DNA from: Kiritimatiellia bacterium
GTDB taxonomy: Bacteria; Verrucomicrobiota; Kiritimatiellia; CAIQIC01; JAGNIJ01
Assembly (NCBI GenBank): GCA_018001225.1
Contig: JAGNIJ010000032.1
Location: 1-52,176 of the forward strand
Direction of reading: 5' to 3'
DNA length: 52,176 bases
Below the pieces are notes generated by a model, which was not told the origin of the DNA, ran no database searches, and saw only the letters and a list, made by a program, of their open reading frames with translations. Shown here piece by piece: positions 1 to 9,916 of the stretch. A program made the position numbers and the translations under genes. Each line of letters opens with the position of its first letter. The first letter of the stretch is position 1.

Positions 1-2
1 TG

Positions 3-1421
3 GTGTTCGATTACGGCATGGTGCTGGTGAACCAGCTGGCCGTGGTCTGGCCCGCGGGCCTGGCGATCCTGTTCCTGGCCGTCCTGTCGGGGGTCATGCT
101 GGTCAGGATGCCCGGCGTGGGTTTTCTGGGCCTGGCCTTCTTCCTGATCCTCGCGCCCTCCTCCAGCGTCAACCCCGTCCTGGGCCAGACCATCGCCGAG
201 CACCGGATGTACCTGCCGCTGATCCCGCTGATCCTGGCCGTGCTCCTGGCCGGCTGGCGGTTCACGCGCAAGGACCCGGCGCTTCAGCGCGTCCTCGCGG
301 CGGCGGTGTTTCTCGTCGTCCTCGCGTACGGCGCCGCCGCCTGGCGGAGGAACGAGGTCTACCGTGACCCGATCCGCCTGTGGACCGACACCATCGCCAA
401 GTGGCCGAACAACGACCGCGCCTACAACAACCGGGGCGCGCTGCTCATGAACTCGGGGCAGCAGGCCGAAGGCGCCGCGGACTTCAAACAATCGGTGCGG
501 GTCAATCCGGGCTTTTTCCTGGGCTGGTACAACCTGGCGCTGTACCACCAGGAGCGCGGGCAGCACGAGGAGGCCCTGGCCTTGTATCGGCGGGCGCTGG
601 AGCTGCGGCCGGACGCCCCCGCGGCGATCGGCAACCTGGCGCGGATGCTGCTGATGACGGACCGCGCGGAGCAGGCCGAACCGCTCGCGCGGCAGGCCCT
701 GCTCATCCGGCCCGACGATGAACGTCTTCACCTGCTGATGGGCGATGTGCTTCAGCGCATGGGCGGGCCGGGCGAGGCCGCGAGGGCCTACGAGAAGGCG
801 TTAGAACTGAATCCCCGGTGGGAGCGAGCCCGGTTGTACCTGGGCGCCTCCCTGGTGGAGACCGGGCGACGGGACGAAGGAGAAGCGATCCTGCGGCAAG
901 CCGCGGATCTCGCGACGCCGTTCGCCGCGGCCCACAAGCTGCTTCAGCTCGGTCGCGCGAGAGCCGCCGCGCTTTTTCTCGCGCCCTACACCGAGCCCGC
1001 GGCCCGGCCCTCCGTGGACACCCTGTACATCGCCTCGTGGATACTGGCCACCGCGCCGGACGATGGCGTCCGCGACGGGAACCGGGCCGTTGAACTGGCC
1101 GAGCGCGCGGCCCGGGAACTGCATGCCCCGAATCCCATGATCCTGGACGCCCTGGCGGCGGCCTGCGCCGAGGCCGGGCGGTTCGATGAAGCCGTGAAGC
1201 ACATCGAATCGGCCCTGGCCCTGGTCGGGCCGCAGGAACCGCCGGGCTCCATCCGGGACATGCTCGCCGCCCGCGCTGAAGTATACCGTCGCGGAGAGCC
1301 ATACCGGGACGTTCGAGCCCCCGGCCGCGTTCAACCCGACGAGTTGATTCTGCACCACGAGATGGCCCGGCAAGGAACCACGAGCCCCGTCAATGAAAAC
1401 CGAACGCCCCGAGCCGACTGA
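3..1421 (+). CDS. TMTC-like membrane glycosyltransferase with C-terminal TPRs, 5' partial
   Basis: This is the 3' part of a gene entering from the left edge; its first visible residues (VFDYG) match the middle of the two paralogues that follow, so about 285 residues are missing. The visible protein starts in the last membrane helices, then has the 'AEHRMYLP' motif typical of TMTC-like GT-C proteins, a final helix (about residues 95-110), the junction 'YRDPIRLWTDT', and TPR units to about residue 400. Eukaryotic TMTC proteins are O-mannosyltransferases; bacterial relatives are uncharacterised, so the substrate is unknown. It differs from its two tandem paralogues by a longer TPR section and about 16 extra residues after the shared 'MAR' ending. 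Family call is firm, function is inferred. Confidence 0.85.
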   Translation: MFDYGMVLVNQLAVVWPAGLAILFLAVLSGVMLVRMPGVGFLGLAFFLILAPSSSVNPVLGQTIAEHRMYLPLIPLILAVLLAGWRFTRKDPALQRVLAAAVFLVVLAYGAAAWRRNEVYRDPIRLWTDTIAKWPNNDRAYNNRGALLMNSGQQAEGAADFKQSVRVNPGFFLGWYNLALYHQERGQHEEALALYRRALELRPDAPAAIGNLARMLLMTDRAEQAEPLARQALLIRPDDERLHLLMGDVLQRMGGPGEAARAYEKALELNPRWERARLYLGASLVETGRRDEGEAILRQAADLATPFAAAHKLLQLGRARAAALFLAPYTEPAARPSVDTLYIASWILATAPDDGVRDGNRAVELAERAARELHAPNPMILDALAAACAEAGRFDEAVKHIESALALVGPQEPPGSIRDMLAARAEVYRRGEPYRDVRAPGRVQPDELILHHEMARQGTTSPVNENRTPRAD

Positions 1422-1492
1422 AAGCGGCGTCTCCCCATGGGCTCGATTTTCAACCCGGGCGCGTCATGAAGATTCGAATTATGGAAAGGCCC

Positions 1493-3298
1493 ATGTCACA
1501 ATCCACTGACCGTCCGCTCCGGGCCTGGATCGCGCCCGCCTTAATCGTTCTGACGGCGCTCCTCGTCTACGGCTGCACGCTGGACATCCCGTTCTACCTG
1601 GACGACCAGTGGAACCTGTTGTCCAACCCCAGCGTGCGGAACTGGCGGGACATGTTTTCCGTCCTGGCCCCGCCGGTCGGGGCGGACGAGATCAACCTGG
1701 CGCGCCGCCCGTTCATCAATCTCACCTTCGCCTTCAACTACGCGCTGGACGGCTACGCCCCCGCGGGATACCACGCGTTCAACATCGCGGTGCACATCCT
1801 GAACGGTTTGCTGCTCTACGCCCTCCTGCGGCGTGTCCTGCGCGGCCCGGGGCAGGACTCCGAGCTTGTTCGCGCCGCGCCCATCCTGTCCGCGCTCGCG
1901 GCGCTGCTGTGGGTGGCACACCCGCTGAACACCGCCGCCGTGAACTACGTCAACCAGCGCACCGAGCTGCTGACGGCCTTCTTCACGCTGGCCACCCTGT
2001 ATGCCCTGCACCGCTCGACGACATCCAGCCGGCCCCTGGCCTGGAAGGCGCTGGGGGTCGGGGCTTGCGGGCTGGGCATGGCCTGCAAGGAAGTCATGGC
2101 GGTCGTTCCGGTGCTGGCGCTGGTGTACGACCGCATTTTCCTGGCCGGGTCCTGGCGCGATGTGTTCCGCCGGCGGAAGGGCTTTTACGCGGCGTTGTTC
2201 GGCACGTGGGGCCTGCTCGGCGTATTCCTGCTCCGCTTTTCAGGCGCGACCGGCGGGCTGCTCTGGCGGCCGTACCTGCTGACACAGGCCTGGGCACTGA
2301 ACCGCTACATCAAGCTCGCGTTCTGGCCCCATCCCCTCGTGTTCGATTACGGCGTGGTGCTGATCCATGACCTGGCCGCGGTATGGTCCGCGGGCCTGGC
2401 GGTCCTGGTTCTTATTGCGCTCTCCGTCGCGCTGCTGTTCAAGGCGCCCGGCATGGGATTCCTGGGGCTGGCCTTCTTCCTGATCCTCGCGCCCACCTCC
2501 AGCGTCAATCCGGTGATCGGCCAGACCGTCGCGGAGCACCGGATGTACCTGCCGCTGATCCCCTTGATCGTGGCCGTGCTCCTGGCCGGCTGGTGGTTCA
2601 CGCGCGCGGACCGGAAGCTTCAGCGCGGCGTGGCGCTCGCGCTGCTGCTGCTCGTTCCCGTGTACGGCATGGCGGCCCGGCGCCGGAACGAGGTGTACCG
2701 GGATCCCATCCGGCTCTGGACCGACACCATCGCCGCGTGGCCGGAAAACGATCGGGCCCACAACAATCTCGGCACGCTCCTCATGAAGGCCGGGCGGATC
2801 CGCGAAGGCCTGGCGGCCCTTGAGGCTTCGGTGCGGTTGAATCCGCGCAACGCCAAGGCCTGGTACAATCTCGGGCTGACTCAATATTACGTGGGCCGGC
2901 AGGAGGACGCCGTTTCCTCCTACCGGCAGGCGCTGGCCTTGCGCCCGGACGCTGCGGCCGCCCTCGGCAACATGGCGCGGGCGCTCCTGTCGCTGGGCCG
3001 CGCGGACGAAGCCGGGCCTGCCGCGCAAAGGGCGGCGCAACTCCGGCCCGACGATTACCGCCTCTTCTTGCTCCTGGGGGATATCGCCTACCGGGCCGGG
3101 CGGCAGGACGAGGCGGTCCAGCTCATCGAGACGGCCGCGAACCTCGCGCGGCAAAAGGGGCAGCCCGGGCCCGTCCTGGAGATGCTTTCGTCCCGCGCGC
3201 AAAGCTACCGTAACCGGGAACCGTTTGAAGTCGTTCATCCGCCGGGCCGGATTCGCGTGGACGAGGTGATCCTGGACCATCACGACATGGCCCGGTAA
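1493..3298 (+). CDS. TMTC-like membrane glycosyltransferase with C-terminal TPRs
   Basis: This is a full-length member of the tandem family. The N-terminal helix is followed by 'FYLDDQWNL', which holds the acidic pair expected in the first periplasmic loop of GT-C transferases. Next come 'RRPFINLTFAFNYAL', 'HPLNTAAVNYVNQRTELL' (equivalent to the TMTC 'HP..TEAV....GR.ELL' signature), about ten hydrophobic segments, 'AEHRMYLP', and four or so TPRs from about residue 430. The start at 1493 (MSQSTD) matches the start of the next paralogue and has GGAAAGG just upstream; an ATG at 1466 is in frame and would add nine residues. It lies 71 bases after one paralogue and 13 bases before another, so the three are probably one transcript. 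The likely role is transfer of a lipid-linked sugar on the periplasmic side; the acceptor is unknown. Confidence 0.88.
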   Translation: MSQSTDRPLRAWIAPALIVLTALLVYGCTLDIPFYLDDQWNLLSNPSVRNWRDMFSVLAPPVGADEINLARRPFINLTFAFNYALDGYAPAGYHAFNIAVHILNGLLLYALLRRVLRGPGQDSELVRAAPILSALAALLWVAHPLNTAAVNYVNQRTELLTAFFTLATLYALHRSTTSSRPLAWKALGVGACGLGMACKEVMAVVPVLALVYDRIFLAGSWRDVFRRRKGFYAALFGTWGLLGVFLLRFSGATGGLLWRPYLLTQAWALNRYIKLAFWPHPLVFDYGVVLIHDLAAVWSAGLAVLVLIALSVALLFKAPGMGFLGLAFFLILAPTSSVNPVIGQTVAEHRMYLPLIPLIVAVLLAGWWFTRADRKLQRGVALALLLLVPVYGMAARRRNEVYRDPIRLWTDTIAAWPENDRAHNNLGTLLMKAGRIREGLAALEASVRLNPRNAKAWYNLGLTQYYVGRQEDAVSSYRQALALRPDAAAALGNMARALLSLGRADEAGPAAQRAAQLRPDDYRLFLLLGDIAYRAGRQDEAVQLIETAANLARQKGQPGPVLEMLSSRAQSYRNREPFEVVHPPGRIRVDEVILDHHDMAR

Positions 3299-3311
3299 GG
3301 CAGGATTCTGA

Positions 3312-5117
3312 ATGTCACCATCAACTGACCGTACCCGCCGGGCCTGGCTCGCGCCCGCGCTGATCGTGCTCACCGGCCTCCTCGTCTACGGCCACACGCT
3401 CGACATCCCGTTTTACCTCGATGACCACTGGAACCTCCTGACCAATCCCAGCGTGCGGAACTGGCGGGACGTGTTTTCCGTCCTGACGCCGCCGGTCGGC
3501 ACGGACGAACTCACGCTGGCGCGCCGCCCGGTGATCAATATCGCGCATACCTTCAACTACGCGCTGGGCGGCTATCATCCCGCGGGCTACCACGTCTTCA
3601 ACATCACCGTGCACATCCTGAACGGGCTCCTGCTCTACGCGCTCTTGATGCGTACCCTGCGCGGGCGCGGGCAGGAAGCGGACCTCGCGCGGGCCACGCC
3701 CGTCCTGGCGGCCCTGGCCGTCCTGCTGTGGCTGACCCATCCCTTGAACACCGCGGCCGTCAACTACGTGAACCAGCGAACCGAGCTGCTGACGGCTTTT
3801 TTCACGGTGGCCACCCTGTACGCCGTGCAGCGCTCGACGACATCCCGTCGGCCGCTGGCCTGGAAGGCGCTCGGCGTCGGGGCCTGCGGACTGGGCATGG
3901 GCTGCAAGGAAGTCATGGCGGTCGTGCCGATGCTGGCGCTGGCGTACGACCGTATTTTCCTGGCCGGGTCGTGGCGCGAACTGTTTCGCCGGCGCAAAGG
4001 CTTTTACGCGGGATTGTGCGCCACGTGGGGCCTGCTGTTCCTGTTTATGCTCCGGGACCCGATCCGGCATGGCGGGGCGAATTGGTGGCCGTACCTGATG
4101 ACGCAGGCCTGGGCGCTGAACCGTTACATCAAGCTGGCGCTCTGGCCGCATCCGCTCGTGTTCGATTACGGCGTGGTGCTGATCCAAGATCCGGCCGCCG
4201 TGTGGTCCGCGGGCCTGGCGATCCTGGCCCTGCTCTCACTCTCCGTCGTACTGCTGTTCAAGGCGCCCGGCATGGGCTTCCTGGCGCTGGCGTTCTTCCT
4301 GATCTTGGCGCCCTCCTCCAGCATCAACCCCGTCCTCGGACAGACCATCGCGGAGCACCGGATGTACCTGCCGCTGTTCCCGCTGATCCTGGCCGTGCTC
4401 CTGGCCGGCTGGTGGTTTACGCGAAATGACCGGAAGTTCCAGCGCGGCCTGGCGCTCGCGCTGCTCGTTTTGATTCCCGTGTACGGGACGGCGGCCTGGC
4501 GGCGGAACGAGGTCTACCGCGACCCCATCCGCCTATGGACCGACACCGTCGCCCAGTGGCCTCAAAACTCCCGCGCGCATAACAATCTGGGAACACTGTT
4601 CCTGCAAGCCGGCCGGGTGGATGAGGGTATCGCGTCCTTCAAAAGAGCGATCCAGTCGGGCCCGACCGGATACGGGGCCTGGTACAACCTGGGGCTGACC
4701 CAGCAATTCGCCGGCCGGTACGAAGAGGCCATCGTCTCGTACCGCAAGGCATTGGAATTTCGAGCGGACGCGCCCCCGGTGCTCGGCAACCTGGCCCGGC
4801 TGCTGCTGGCGCTGGATCGCGCGGCGGAGGCCGAGCCGTATGCCCTCCGGGCCTTGCCGTTGCGGCCCGACGATTATCGTCTCCGCCTGTTGCTGGCGGA
4901 TCTGAACGCCCGGATGGGGCGAACCGAGGAAGCCGCGCGGCATATCGAGGCCGCCGCAACCCTGGCCGCGCAAAAGGGACAGCCGGCCGGCGTCATGAAT
5001 CTGTTGGCCGCGCGCGCCGAGGAATACCGCCAGGGCAAGCCCTATAAGCCGCCCCACCCCCCCGACCTTGTCCGGGAGCACGAGATGATCCTGGACCAGC
5101 ACGACATGACCCGCTGA
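3312..5117 (+). CDS. TMTC-like membrane glycosyltransferase with C-terminal TPRs
   Basis: This third tandem copy (601 residues) begins 13 bases after its neighbour and shares every landmark with it: 'FYLDDHWNL' acidic pair near residue 37, 'HPLNTAAVNYVNQRTELL' near residue 145, 'AEHRMYLP' near residue 355 and TPRs from about residue 425 to 560. An AGGA about seven bases before the ATG supports this start. DNA similarity to the other two copies is high even at third codon positions in places, which points to recent duplication or gene conversion. The gene converges on a minus-strand SGNH hydrolase gene 45 bases away. TMTC-like GT-C family membership is well supported; the sugar donor and acceptor cannot be read from the sequence. 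Confidence 0.88.
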   Translation: MSPSTDRTRRAWLAPALIVLTGLLVYGHTLDIPFYLDDHWNLLTNPSVRNWRDVFSVLTPPVGTDELTLARRPVINIAHTFNYALGGYHPAGYHVFNITVHILNGLLLYALLMRTLRGRGQEADLARATPVLAALAVLLWLTHPLNTAAVNYVNQRTELLTAFFTVATLYAVQRSTTSRRPLAWKALGVGACGLGMGCKEVMAVVPMLALAYDRIFLAGSWRELFRRRKGFYAGLCATWGLLFLFMLRDPIRHGGANWWPYLMTQAWALNRYIKLALWPHPLVFDYGVVLIQDPAAVWSAGLAILALLSLSVVLLFKAPGMGFLALAFFLILAPSSSINPVLGQTIAEHRMYLPLFPLILAVLLAGWWFTRNDRKFQRGLALALLVLIPVYGTAAWRRNEVYRDPIRLWTDTVAQWPQNSRAHNNLGTLFLQAGRVDEGIASFKRAIQSGPTGYGAWYNLGLTQQFAGRYEEAIVSYRKALEFRADAPPVLGNLARLLLALDRAAEAEPYALRALPLRPDDYRLRLLLADLNARMGRTEEAARHIEAAATLAAQKGQPAGVMNLLAARAEEYRQGKPYKPPHPPDLVREHEMILDQHDMTR

Positions 5118-5162
5118 ACCCAGGTTGGCCGCCGGCCTCCCCCTTCGTCGGACGTCGGCGCT

Positions 5163-7550
5163 TCAGAAATAACCCATCGGGCCGGACGTCGGCGACCCGG
5201 CCGCGGGGGCGTTCCCGCGGAGACCTTCGATGCGCTCCTGAATCGCCTTCTCGACCGCTTCCTCGCCGCCGGCCGCGGAACAGGACCGCCGCAGGACTTC
5301 CCGGGCCAGCGACGGGTCGTGCACGGCGGAATTCGGATGAGCCACGAGCGTCCAAGCCAGGCCGTCGGCCAGGGCATCGTCGTCCCCGGCCACCATCGCG
5401 GCGTCCCGGAAATACGTCCCCGCTCTCTCCGCGCTTCCGAACTTCGCTTCCCAGAGACCGAGGTGGTAACACGCCCGTGCAAACGACCACTGGTTCGCGG
5501 CCTGCTGGATCATGGAGAGGCTTTCCGCCGTCCTGTCCTGGAGCCCATGGATCGCCGAGAGCCAGTATGGGGCAACCGGCCAGTCGGGCCGGGTCCGGGC
5601 AAGATCCAGCCAGACGGGCGCGGCGGCCTCCGGGTTCCCCTGGCGCATGAGGGCCAGGGCCTCGTCGCGGCGAGCGACGAGACTCTCCAGGCCCGCCACA
5701 AAACGCGTGACGCGCCAGCGGTAGTCCAGCGCCCGCATCCCGCCGGCCACGGCACGCCCGTACGCCAGGGCCTCGTCTTCCATTCCGTTCCGGAGCAGTT
5801 CCGTCATGTGATCGCAGGCGGCCTGGGCGGCCAGGAAGCCGTGCTTGTGCGCCCACCCGAGCAAGGCCTCCGCGGCCTCCGCCGGCCGGCCCAGCGGCGC
5901 CAGGGCCCGCGCAAGCAATTCCCGGACGTCGCGGCGGTGCGGCTGGCTGCGCGCGAGCGGCGCCGCGAACGCCTCCACGTCGCGGTAGCGATGGAAGGAC
6001 AGAAGAACCTGGGCCCACAAACCGGCGGCCATGGTGTCCCGCGGGCGCCTGGCCAGGTGGTCCTGGAACAGGGACCGGGCGGCGTCCACGTCCATGGACT
6101 GCACGCGCACGGAAAGGGCCTGGAACTGCCGCGTCAGCGCCGCGAGGCGTTCGGGGGCGTCCGGTTGCCGCGAAAACGGAGGCCGGCCATAGCGGGCCAG
6201 CAGCGATTGCGCGAACCATAATTCCGCCAGGGGCGTGAACAGGCACTCTTTCTTCACTTCGTCCGGCGCCGGCCATTCCATTCCGGCTGTTTCGATAGAC
6301 TCCAACGCCGGACCACGCGACAGTTCTTCCGCCCAGAGCCGGGCCAGTTCATAACTGCCCTCGGGGCTGAAGTGCACATGATCCACGAAGAGGTCGGCGT
6401 CCCGCCGTTGCTCGCGGATTTTGAGATCGGCGTCCACGAAGGCGACCTCGAAGGCGGCGCCCACATCGGACACGACCTTGTTGATCCCGTTGTCCGCCCG
6501 GTACCGGAACGCATCCTTTTCCTTCGCCTGGTCGAAGCGCGCATCGGCCTCTGCCTTCCGGCCCAGTCGTTCCAGGCACTGCCCCATCCGGTACGCCAGC
6601 TCGGCGTGGGCCTCGTCCAGGAGCGCGGCGGCTTCGAAGCGGGTTAGCGCCTGCGCGGCATCGCCGGCCCGAAGGGCCGTCATGCCGTCTTCATAGTGGC
6701 GCTCCCAATCCCGGCGCGCGGCCTCGATCAGATCCTTTCGATGCACGGAAAGCGACGGAGGACAATCCATCCGGTTGACGGCGACGGTGCTCACAAGCAC
6801 CTCCGCGCCGGCGGCCCGCGCGGCGGCGACGATGTCGCGCAGGTTGCGCTCAAAACGCCGCCGCATGCCGGGCAGGCGGGGATCGTCGGCGGACACGGGG
6901 GAATCCATGGTTCGGGCCAGGCCCTGGAACGCCAGGGGACCCCGCGTCTCCATCAGCATCGCCGCCGCGAGCCCGGCGCAACGGACCAGGCGCAGGCGGG
7001 TCAGCGCCGCCGCCGCGCGAACCATGATGTCGCTCCCGGCGCGCCCGAAAAACGTCAGCGGGCCGTACGGGCCGATCACCTCGTTGTTGCCGATGTAGAG
7101 CAGGACTACGTCCGGTTTCAAAGCCGGCAGGTCGCGCGCCAGCTCCCGGATCACGGGACTGCTGATGGCCGTGATGGCGGCGTTGACGACCTCCACGGTC
7201 CGGCCGGGATAGCGAAGCGCGAGGAGCGCTTCCAGCATGCGCGGGGGGCCGAAGGCGGGCACGGGATCGCCCATGGCGGCCGATTCGCCGAGGACCACGA
7301 CGCGGACCACCCCGGCCGGCTTCTCCCGTTCGATAAAAAACGGGAGCGGCAGCCGCGCCATCGGCGGCATGAAATAGGCATAGGTGCAGAAAGGATTCTC
7401 GGCCCAGCCGGGCTGCCCTTCCGCGGCGGCCGGCCTCACCAGGGCGGCCGGGTATCCGGCCCCCACGCCGCGAAGGCCCAACTCCAGCATCAGGAAAAAA
7501 AGAACCGTGGCGGCAAGAGAGAAAAACAGCTTTCTCGCAAAACGCTTCAT
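5163..7550 (-). CDS. SGNH/GDSL hydrolase with TPR repeats, membrane anchored
   Basis: The 795-residue protein has an N-terminal membrane anchor (residues 7-28) and then an SGNH fold. Block I is 'VLGESAAMG' (catalytic Ser at about 90, with GES instead of GDS), block III is 'GNNEV' (about 153-157) and block V is 'DHVHFSPEG' (about 386-394, catalytic Asp and His). A TPR-like insertion lies between blocks III and V (about 290-345) and a long helical repeat region fills residues 430-790. SGNH enzymes with this anchored layout often add or remove acyl groups on cell-surface glycans. It is followed 50 bases upstream on the same strand by a paralogue. The mixture of esterase and TPR suggests it acts in a protein complex; the substrate is not known. 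Confidence 0.82.
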   Translation of the reverse strand: MKRFARKLFFSLAATVLFFLMLELGLRGVGAGYPAALVRPAAAEGQPGWAENPFCTYAYFMPPMARLPLPFFIEREKPAGVVRVVVLGESAAMGDPVPAFGPPRMLEALLALRYPGRTVEVVNAAITAISSPVIRELARDLPALKPDVVLLYIGNNEVIGPYGPLTFFGRAGSDIMVRAAAALTRLRLVRCAGLAAAMLMETRGPLAFQGLARTMDSPVSADDPRLPGMRRRFERNLRDIVAAARAAGAEVLVSTVAVNRMDCPPSLSVHRKDLIEAARRDWERHYEDGMTALRAGDAAQALTRFEAAALLDEAHAELAYRMGQCLERLGRKAEADARFDQAKEKDAFRYRADNGINKVVSDVGAAFEVAFVDADLKIREQRRDADLFVDHVHFSPEGSYELARLWAEELSRGPALESIETAGMEWPAPDEVKKECLFTPLAELWFAQSLLARYGRPPFSRQPDAPERLAALTRQFQALSVRVQSMDVDAARSLFQDHLARRPRDTMAAGLWAQVLLSFHRYRDVEAFAAPLARSQPHRRDVRELLARALAPLGRPAEAAEALLGWAHKHGFLAAQAACDHMTELLRNGMEDEALAYGRAVAGGMRALDYRWRVTRFVAGLESLVARRDEALALMRQGNPEAAAPVWLDLARTRPDWPVAPYWLSAIHGLQDRTAESLSMIQQAANQWSFARACYHLGLWEAKFGSAERAGTYFRDAAMVAGDDDALADGLAWTLVAHPNSAVHDPSLAREVLRRSCSAAGGEEAVEKAIQERIEGLRGNAPAAGSPTSGPMGYF

Positions 7551-7600
7551 GTGGCCCTTCTCATGCCCATGACAAGTTCCACGACCGGGGACGGATCACG

Positions 7601-9811
7601 CTACAAGCGGCCGGGAGCGTCATGAGGGATCTTTTGCATATCGGTCAGCTGCCGCACGGCATTGGAATCCCCGGCCCGGACGGCCAGCGCCAGGGCCTCC
7701 TCCAGAACACGCCCCGCCTCATCCCGCCGGCCCGCGGCTTCCAAGCTGCGGGCCAGGGTCATCCGGACCTGATGGGATTCGGGGTCCGAAGCGACCGCCC
7801 TTTCGGCGAGCCCGACGATCTCCCTGGCCTGCAACACATCCACAGCTCCGCGCTGCAGGAGGAGATCGGCCAGGTTGTTGAGAAAGAAAGGGCTCTCCGG
7901 AACGAAGGTCAGCCCCCGGCGATAAAGCCCTTCCGCCCGGTCCAGGTCCCCCCTCTGCGCATAGGCCCGGGCCAGCGTGATCAGCAGCCCGACGTCCCTC
8001 GGACGCCGCGCAAACGCCTTCTCCAGCGCATCAATACCCTCGGCGATCTGGCCGCCGCGGAGATAAATCTCCCCCCGCAACCCGAGAAAATCCGCCATGT
8101 TAGGCATCCAGGCCAATCCCTCATCCGCCAGCCTCGCCGCCTCCTCGAGGGCCCCCCGCCCGACCAGGCATTGCGCCAGGGATAGCTGCGCATCCGGAAA
8201 ATGCGGACAGAGCTCCATGGCTTTCCGAAAGGATGGCTCGGCCTCCGCCCACCGCCCTGCCTCCATCCGGTATGAGCCCGCGATGTAGTGAAAGTAGGGA
8301 TCGCGCGACCGCGAAGCGGAGGCGGCCTCGACAAGGCGCTCGAATTGTTCGGGGGGCCAGTCCCTCCGCGACGTTTCGCGCAAGGACAAACTCTGCGCGC
8401 GCATCCACGGCACCCGCTCGGCGGCGTCCGACTGGCCGGCAAACGGCGGGTTGTCGTACAGGAGGGCGATCGCCGACCACGCCTTGGATTCATGAACAGG
8501 CAGGAAGAGAAGGCGCTCAACCAGCTCGCGCCTCGACAGGGACGGCCCGGCCGACGCCAGCGGCTTGATCGTCGGAAGGCCGAGCACGGCCTCCGCCATC
8601 CATTCGGCCACTTCCAGGCGGCCTTTCATGGTCAGATGGACATGCTCAAAGAACCGCTCGCGGTCCGCCATGAGCACGGGCGACTCGTGAAGCCGGCGAT
8701 CCACGTCCACCAGCACGACGCCTTCTTCCCGGTGGCGAAGCGCGATTTCCCGCAGGATGGCCTGGAGCCCGGAATCCGCGCGAAAACGATAGGTGTCCAG
8801 GTCGCAAGCCCGGCGGAACCAGGTCAAGGCCTCCTCCGTGCGCCCGACGGCATCCAGCGCGCGGCCGGTCTCGTAGGCCACGCCGGCGTGCTGCACCGCG
8901 CCGGGATCGGAGATGGCGCCCCGCAGGGAAAGGGCTTGCCCTGCCGGCGACTCCGCCCAGGCCGCTCCAAGCGGCGGCCAGTCGCGCAGGTTGACGCCCA
9001 TCGTGCACACGACCACGGGCACGCCGCGGCCGGCCAGCCGGCGGACGAGATCCCCGATGTTTTTCCTGAAATAGCGGCGCATCGAGGGCAGCGCCGGATT
9101 CTTCTCGTCCACGGGCTTGTTTTCAAACTCCCAGAGCCCGTGCCAAATAACCGGATCGTCCGTCTTTTTCTCCGCCTGCCCGAGCCTCCACCGGTCCAAC
9201 AGGCGAGCGAGTCGCAGGGTCCGTGCGCGCTGAACCAGCCCCATCACGAGGGGGTGGGCATGGAACGAGCCGAACACCGAACCCGGGCCGTAGGGTCCGA
9301 TCACCTCGTTGTTGCCCGCGTAAAGGATCACCGCATCCGGTTTCAGTTTCAGGCTTTCCAGCCCGATCTTCCGGACCTGGTGCGAATTGATGGCGGTCAT
9401 GGCCAGGTTGAGCACCCGCACGTCGCGGGACGGGAGGCGGTGCGCCAGCGAGACCTCCACCACGCGCGCCAGGCTGAACGCCGGAAGCGGAAAGCCTTCG
9501 GCGGCCGATTCCCCCAGGACCACGACCCTGATTTCGTCGGGCTTTTTCTCGGCGGGGATCCACAGCGGGGGCAGGCGGGGCGGGTTGTCGCGGGGGAAAA
9601 TCGCGGCTCCGTAGCGGGGATTCGTCATCCACCAGGCGCCATCGGCCCGCTCCACCCGCAGGAGGGGCGACTGGCCAGGGCTCACCCCGGCGGCCCACAA
9701 CGCGCCTTCGATGAGCGCCAGCGCCAGCGCCGGCGCCAGCAGGGCCAGCCCGGCCTTGAACAGGACGGTTTTCACGGCGCGCAGAATGACAAAAGGCCAT
9801 TCATGAGACAA
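7601..9811 (-). CDS. SGNH/GDSL hydrolase with TPR repeats, membrane anchored
   Basis: This paralogue of the downstream gene has an N-terminal hydrophobic anchor (about residues 17-40), block I 'VLGESAAEG' (Ser about 102), block III 'GNNEVIGPYGP' (about 167-176), and a block V that reads 'FFEHVHL' where the sister has 'DHVHF', so the usual catalytic Asp is replaced by Glu. From about residue 500 there are six or seven TPRs. The ATG at 9811 is used here; a GTG at 9775 would remove the first 12 residues and start right before the anchor, and neither has a strong ribosome binding site. It probably shares a transcript with the following SGNH gene. Activity may be reduced or altered by the Asp-to-Glu change, which is inference. 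Confidence 0.8.
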   Translation of the reverse strand: MSHEWPFVILRAVKTVLFKAGLALLAPALALALIEGALWAAGVSPGQSPLLRVERADGAWWMTNPRYGAAIFPRDNPPRLPPLWIPAEKKPDEIRVVVLGESAAEGFPLPAFSLARVVEVSLAHRLPSRDVRVLNLAMTAINSHQVRKIGLESLKLKPDAVILYAGNNEVIGPYGPGSVFGSFHAHPLVMGLVQRARTLRLARLLDRWRLGQAEKKTDDPVIWHGLWEFENKPVDEKNPALPSMRRYFRKNIGDLVRRLAGRGVPVVVCTMGVNLRDWPPLGAAWAESPAGQALSLRGAISDPGAVQHAGVAYETGRALDAVGRTEEALTWFRRACDLDTYRFRADSGLQAILREIALRHREEGVVLVDVDRRLHESPVLMADRERFFEHVHLTMKGRLEVAEWMAEAVLGLPTIKPLASAGPSLSRRELVERLLFLPVHESKAWSAIALLYDNPPFAGQSDAAERVPWMRAQSLSLRETSRRDWPPEQFERLVEAASASRSRDPYFHYIAGSYRMEAGRWAEAEPSFRKAMELCPHFPDAQLSLAQCLVGRGALEEAARLADEGLAWMPNMADFLGLRGEIYLRGGQIAEGIDALEKAFARRPRDVGLLITLARAYAQRGDLDRAEGLYRRGLTFVPESPFFLNNLADLLLQRGAVDVLQAREIVGLAERAVASDPESHQVRMTLARSLEAAGRRDEAGRVLEEALALAVRAGDSNAVRQLTDMQKIPHDAPGRL

Positions 9812-9916
9812 GCATGCCCTTGGAGCCGGATTCCGTAATGGGTACTATCATGCCATGGTCATCCCGCACCCATGTCTCGGCGTTGTAGCGCTCTTTTCAC
9901 AAGCGGTTCGTCCCAT

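Noticed and set aside
3..5117. Reading the three tandem genes as O-antigen ligases or polymerases
   Set aside because: The acidic first-loop pair, the 'HP....AV' loop and the 'AEHRMYLP' motif match TMTC-like GT-C proteins rather than the Wzy or WaaL pattern.
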